This document shows, in pieces, positions 6,624 through 9,089 of a stretch of 9,089 nucleotides of DNA (positions are counted from its first letter, which is position 1; every line of letters starts with the position of its first letter). A model generated the notes under the pieces. That model saw only the letters and a program-made list of their open reading frames with translations. It searched no databases and was not told the DNA's origin. The stretch covers positions 1 to 9,089 of the forward strand of contig DVOG01000007.1 of the NCBI GenBank assembly GCA_018713755.1. The letters run 5' to 3'. The stretch comes from Candidatus Spyradosoma merdigallinarum (lineage in GTDB: Bacteria; Verrucomicrobiota; Verrucomicrobiia; Opitutales; UBA953). Position numbers and translations under genes: made by a program.

Positions 6624-7160
6624 TCAGGCGAAATACAGAGGCTTAACGGGACGATCGCGTTTGAGGAGCTTCAGCCCGGGCTCTTCGGCAATCATTTTCT
6701 GCAGCGCCATCAGCCCGTCGAAAAGCGCCTCCGGACGCGTCGGGCACCCGGAAATGTAGACGTCCACGGGCAGAATGCGGTCCACGCCCTGCAGCGTCGA
6801 ATAACTGCGGTACATCCCGCCGGAAGACGCGCACGCGCCCATCGCGACGACCCATTTCGGCTCCGCCATTTGGTCGTAAATGCGGCGCACCGCCTGCGAC
6901 ATTTTGTAGGTCACCGTTCCCGAAACGATCATGCAGTCCGCCTGACGCGGAGAAAAGCGCGTGACTTCCATGCCGAAGCGCGAAATGTCGAAGCGGGAGC
7001 AGCTCGCGGACATGAATTCGATCGCGCAGCACGCCAGCCCCATCGGCATCGGCCACACGGAATGGGCCCGAATCCAGTCTATCGCGGCGTCGAGTTTCGT
7101 GACGACGACCCCGCCTTCGATTTTGCTGTTGTAAGCGACTTCGGTATTTGCGGCACTCAT
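6624..7160 (-). CDS. nuoB: NADH-quinone oxidoreductase subunit B (PSST type)
   Basis: The 178-aa complex I subunit holds the terminal [4Fe-4S] cluster N2, which passes electrons to quinone. Its four ligands are present: the tandem C44-C45 in MGLACCAIEF, C110 in MGACASSGG and C139 in ISGCPTRPEALF. The spacing matches Thermus Nqo6 (C45, C46, C111, C140). Length is normal. The ATG at 7158-7160 has no clear Shine-Dalgarno. It is the first gene of the nuoBCD block. The usual partner nuoA is not upstream; instead a 130-bp gap separates it from an MFS transporter gene. I see no confident promoter in that gap, though transcription must start there or read through from the transporter gene. Confidence 0.97.
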   Translation of the reverse strand: MSAANTEVAYNSKIEGGVVVTKLDAAIDWIRAHSVWPMPMGLACCAIEFMSASCSRFDISRFGMEVTRFSPRQADCMIVSGTVTYKMSQAVRRIYDQMAEPKWVVAMGACASSGGMYRSYSTLQGVDRILPVDVYISGCPTRPEALFDGLMALQKMIAEEPGLKLLKRDRPVKPLYFA

Positions 7161-7290
7161 GGGAAAATCAGAAAAAAACGGATGCGGACAAGTCTAAAAC
7201 TTCCCCGCGTTCCCGCAAGGAAATTTCATCGCCGCGTCCGCCGAATCCGCCGCGAAGACGCGCCCGTTCCGCCTTCGCGCGGGAACGCGC

Positions 7291-8598
7291 TCATTTCTCG
7301 CCGAAAAACGCCGCCGCCCCGCCGCCGACGTATTTTTTCAGCTTCGGAGCGATCGCCGCCGAAAGCAGCGAGAACAGCGCCGCGCAGAGAAACGCGCCGC
7401 GGAGCCCGACGGACGCTTCCTCTTCCGGCGTTCCCGCGAAGATTTTTCCGAAAAAATCCGCCGCGTGCCCGATGACCGGCGGCCCGAACAGAAATCCGAG
7501 GAACCCCACCGTCGAAACCGCCGCAATCGCCACGCCCACGGGGAACGCCTTCGAATGCGAAGAAAGACTGTAACACACGGGAACGATCGACGAAATGCCG
7601 AACCCGACCAGCATGAAGCCCAGCGCCGCGGGAACCGTCTGCGGGAACGCCACCGAAAGCGCGAGCCCGCAGGCGGACGTCAGCGCGCAAACCTGAATCA
7701 CGCGAATTTGCCCGAAGCGCATCACGAAACGGTCCGCCAGAAAACGCCCCGCAGCCATCGCGCCGAGCGCGACCGTGTAGCCGAGCCGCACGAGACTTTC
7801 GTCCGGCTTCACCACCTGCTGAAAATAAACGCCGCTCCAATCGAACATCACGCCCTCGCAGCCCATGTTCACGAAGCAGATGACGCCGAGCAGAAGAATG
7901 AACGGATCCCGCAGCGCGAAGCGGCGTTCCCGCGGCGGCGGCTCCGCGCCACCGAGAAGCTCCCGCGTCTTTTCCCGTTTCGCCGCATCCGCCGGAATCG
8001 CGAACCGAATGATGCAGAGCATGACCGCCGCGCAGACGGCGTAAACGCCGACGAAATGCTCAAGCGGAGAAATGCCGCAGGAAACGAGCGTCGTGCTCAG
8101 CAATCCCGCCGCGAATCCGGCAAGACTCCACACGCCGTGAAAACTCGCCATGATGCTGCGCCCGTAAATCCGCTCCACGCCCACGCCCTGCGTGTTCACC
8201 GCGATGTTGTGGAGATTGCCGCAGACGCCGAAAAAAACCAGCGCAGCGAAAAAAAGAGCGCGGTTTCCCGTTCCCGCCGCCAGCGCGATGAACGTCAGCG
8301 ACAATCCGTAGACCGCGACCGCCGCCGCCGTGCAGACGCGGCTGCCGAACCGCGCCGTCATCCGCCCGGAAAAAGGCATCGCGACGAGCTGCCCGAGCGG
8401 AATCGCGAACAAAACGCTGCCCAGCTCCGCCTCGCTCATGCCGAGCGCCGCCTTCACGTCGGGAATGCGGCTCGCCCAGCTCCCGAAAACGATGCCCTGC
8501 ATGAAATAAAACGCGCTGACGACCGCGCGGAGGCGCAGCCGCGCCGTTCCCGCCGCGGGCGCAAAATTTTTCTCCGATGAAGCGGAAAGTTCCGTCAT
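7291..8598 (-). CDS. MFS transporter, YbjJ/FucP-like
   Basis: This is a 435-aa inner-membrane permease with about 12 hydrophobic helices in two halves, split by a charged cytoplasmic loop at about residues 201-232 (DAAKREKTRELLGG ... RERRF). The first loop has GSWASRIPDVKAALGMSEAELG (about 39-60) and SGRMTARFGSR. The fourth/fifth-helix region has NTQGVGVERIYGRSIMASFHG (about 135-155), and the second half has EGVMFDWSGVYF (about 248-259). This set is typical of the YbjJ group, related to fucose-permease-like carriers. The substrate is unknown. The ATG at 8596-8598 lacks a good Shine-Dalgarno. It lies upstream of nuoBCD on the same strand with a 130-bp gap, so co-transcription is possible but there is no obvious functional link. 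Confidence 0.9.
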   Translation of the reverse strand: MTELSASSEKNFAPAAGTARLRLRAVVSAFYFMQGIVFGSWASRIPDVKAALGMSEAELGSVLFAIPLGQLVAMPFSGRMTARFGSRVCTAAAVAVYGLSLTFIALAAGTGNRALFFAALVFFGVCGNLHNIAVNTQGVGVERIYGRSIMASFHGVWSLAGFAAGLLSTTLVSCGISPLEHFVGVYAVCAAVMLCIIRFAIPADAAKREKTRELLGGAEPPPRERRFALRDPFILLLGVICFVNMGCEGVMFDWSGVYFQQVVKPDESLVRLGYTVALGAMAAGRFLADRFVMRFGQIRVIQVCALTSACGLALSVAFPQTVPAALGFMLVGFGISSIVPVCYSLSSHSKAFPVGVAIAAVSTVGFLGFLFGPPVIGHAADFFGKIFAGTPEEEASVGLRGAFLCAALFSLLSAAIAPKLKKYVGGGAAAFFGEK

Positions 8599-8715
8599 AA
8601 ATTTTTCGAAAGCCCCGCATTGTTCTCCGTTCCCGGACGCCTGTCAAGCGCGGGAACGAATTTTGCGGCGCGACGAAAAATGTTGAAACAAAAAGCGCTG
8701 ACGCGCGTTTTCCTT

Positions 8716-8756
8716 CTTGAAAACATCTTGAAAACAAAAAGTTAACTCTTGAAAAA
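8716..8756 (+). repeat. Three phased CTTGAAAA direct repeats upstream of a secreted-protein gene
   Basis: CTTGAAAAC at 8716-8724 and 8727-8735, and CTTGAAAAA at 8748-8756, start 11 and 21 bp apart, close to one and two helical turns. A fourth related TTGAAAC lies at 8683-8689. They occupy the last 45 bp before the ATG at 8761, in an AT-rich patch. They may be a regulator site or include -35-like TTGAAA elements; no good -10 is paired with them. Confidence 0.5.
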
Positions 8757-8760
8757 TCTT

Positions 8761-9089
8761 ATGAAAAAGAAAATTTTGCTCTCTCTTCTTGCTCTTGTTT
8801 TGGGCGTTCCTGCCGTTGCGTTGCTCTCCGGCGCCGTTCCCGCCCAAAAAACATCAACAGTGAGGAGCTCGTTTGAAACGAAGAAAGAGATTGCTTATAA
8901 GCTTTACGGGCGGATTAAAATTGTTAATTCTGGGGAAGATTATGCAGTTCGCATTGCCAGTTCTGCGCCGGATTTGGATGTTTGCCTTGTGGAGCTCTCC
9001 CAATACGCCGACCGCCCTGGGTATTGGATGATTGTCGAGAATAACGAAGATTTTCGAGTCCGCTTCGTTCAGTATGCGGAAGATATTTC
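8761..9089 (+). CDS. Secreted protein with Asp-spaced repeat, septoil-knot (DUF6150)-like; 3' end off window
   Basis: 109 codons are open to the right edge without a stop. The N-terminus MKKKILLSLLALVLG is a classic Sec signal peptide, with a likely cleavage after VPA at residue 28. There is no lipobox cysteine. From about residue 50 the mature part repeats a short strand-turn unit: GRIKIVNSGEDY, AVRIASSAPDL, DVCLVELSQYAD, then PGYWMIVENNEDF and RVRFVQYAEDI. Its aspartates fall at 60, 71, 84, 97 and 108 (spacing 11, 13, 13, 11). This pattern recalls the small 7(1) septoil-knot proteins, whose function is unknown; I recall the family from memory and have not compared it. Codons are richer in ATT, GAT, GTT and TTT than in the other genes, suggesting a different history. 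No Shine-Dalgarno is visible before the ATG. The gene is divergent from the MFS transporter. Confidence 0.7.
   Translation, partial: MKKKILLSLLALVLGVPAVALLSGAVPAQKTSTVRSSFETKKEIAYKLYGRIKIVNSGEDYAVRIASSAPDLDVCLVELSQYADRPGYWMIVENNEDFRVRFVQYAEDI

Larger units (their letters stand above)
36..8843. repeat. Dispersed octamer GCGGGAAC/GTTCCCGC, about 34 copies
   Basis: Exact copies start at 36, 411, 665, 1118, 1169, 1258, 1579, 1752, 1766, 2507, 2685, 3066, 4033, 4084, 4146, 4587, 4616, 5167, 5441, 5572, 5939, 5945, 6479, 6612, 7209, 7279, 7430, 7628, 7641, 7926, 8270, 8546, 8650 and 8836 (hand count). About 16 more sites carry the core GGGAAC only. The two orientations are nearly equal (15 and 19). 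A full consensus is close to CGTTCCCGCG. Confidence 0.85.

Noticed and set aside
7161..7290. nuoB promoter or MFS terminator in the gap
   Set aside because: Only weak -35/-10 pairs (TTGCGG or TTGTCC without a matching -10) and imperfect hairpins with no T-tract are visible, so no site is called.
7465..8580. 371-codon plus-strand frame opposite the MFS gene
   Set aside because: Highly charged Arg/His/Glu-rich translation mirrors the hydrophobic codons of the transporter; no domain is seen.
36..8843. Octamer copies as a CRISPR array or Chi/KOPS sites
   Set aside because: Copies are irregularly spaced, lack a long repeat or uniform spacers, and occur about equally in both orientations, unlike CRISPR or strand-biased Chi/KOPS.

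Overview
This is a GC-rich (roughly 60-65% by eye) bacterial chromosome segment. It carries class III (oxygen-sensitive) ribonucleotide reductase genes, a three-gene block of respiratory complex I genes and a sugar/multidrug-type MFS transporter. The lineage cannot be fixed from sequence alone. Class III RNR, complex I and the lack of a clear Shine-Dalgarno at several starts suggest an anaerobic or facultative Gram-negative. I lean towards the Verrucomicrobiota/PVC group, but this is a weak inference.

Layout, left to right. Positions 1-1136 (+) hold the 3'-most 377 codons of an exported protein that looks like a degenerate peptidase-MA-type gluzincin; its first codons lie off the left edge. 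Two candidate terminators follow. Positions 1191-3989 (-) are nrdD-nrdG: the anaerobic ribonucleoside-triphosphate reductase and its radical-SAM activase. They are separated by 60 bp carrying a perfect 10-bp hairpin. A 253-bp divergent intergenic region separates nrdD from an arsR-type regulator (4243-4581, +), which has a good sigma70-type promoter and an AT-rich imperfect palindrome over its expected transcription start. A strong bidirectional terminator (4608-4651) lies between arsR and the convergent complex I block nuoB-nuoC-nuoD (7160 to 4671, -). Upstream on the same strand is a YbjJ-like MFS transporter (8598 to 7291). At the right edge (8761 to the end, +) is a partial secreted protein with an internal Asp-spaced repeat, in noticeably more AT-rich codons. 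It resembles the small septoil-knot (DUF6150-like) family.

The most unusual feature is not a gene. The octamer GCGGGAAC (reverse complement GTTCCCGC) occurs about 34 times in 9 kb by hand count, in both orientations, against fewer than one expected from base composition. Fourteen copies lie in the eight intergenic gaps, which are only about 9% of the window, and every gap has at least one. Copies typically sit within 15 bp after a stop codon, sometimes as inverted pairs that make hairpins or form a terminator stem. Inside genes the word appears in more than one reading frame and imposes off-preference codons, for example GTT CCC for Val-Pro where GTG CCG is used elsewhere. It behaves like a genome-wide DNA-level signal comparable in kind to HIP1 or DNA-uptake sequences.

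Functionally, nrdDG supply dNTPs without oxygen and nuoBCD encode the N2-cluster/quinone-binding connecting module of complex I. nuoA and the remaining nuo genes are not adjacent, so complex I must be encoded at split loci or be reduced.
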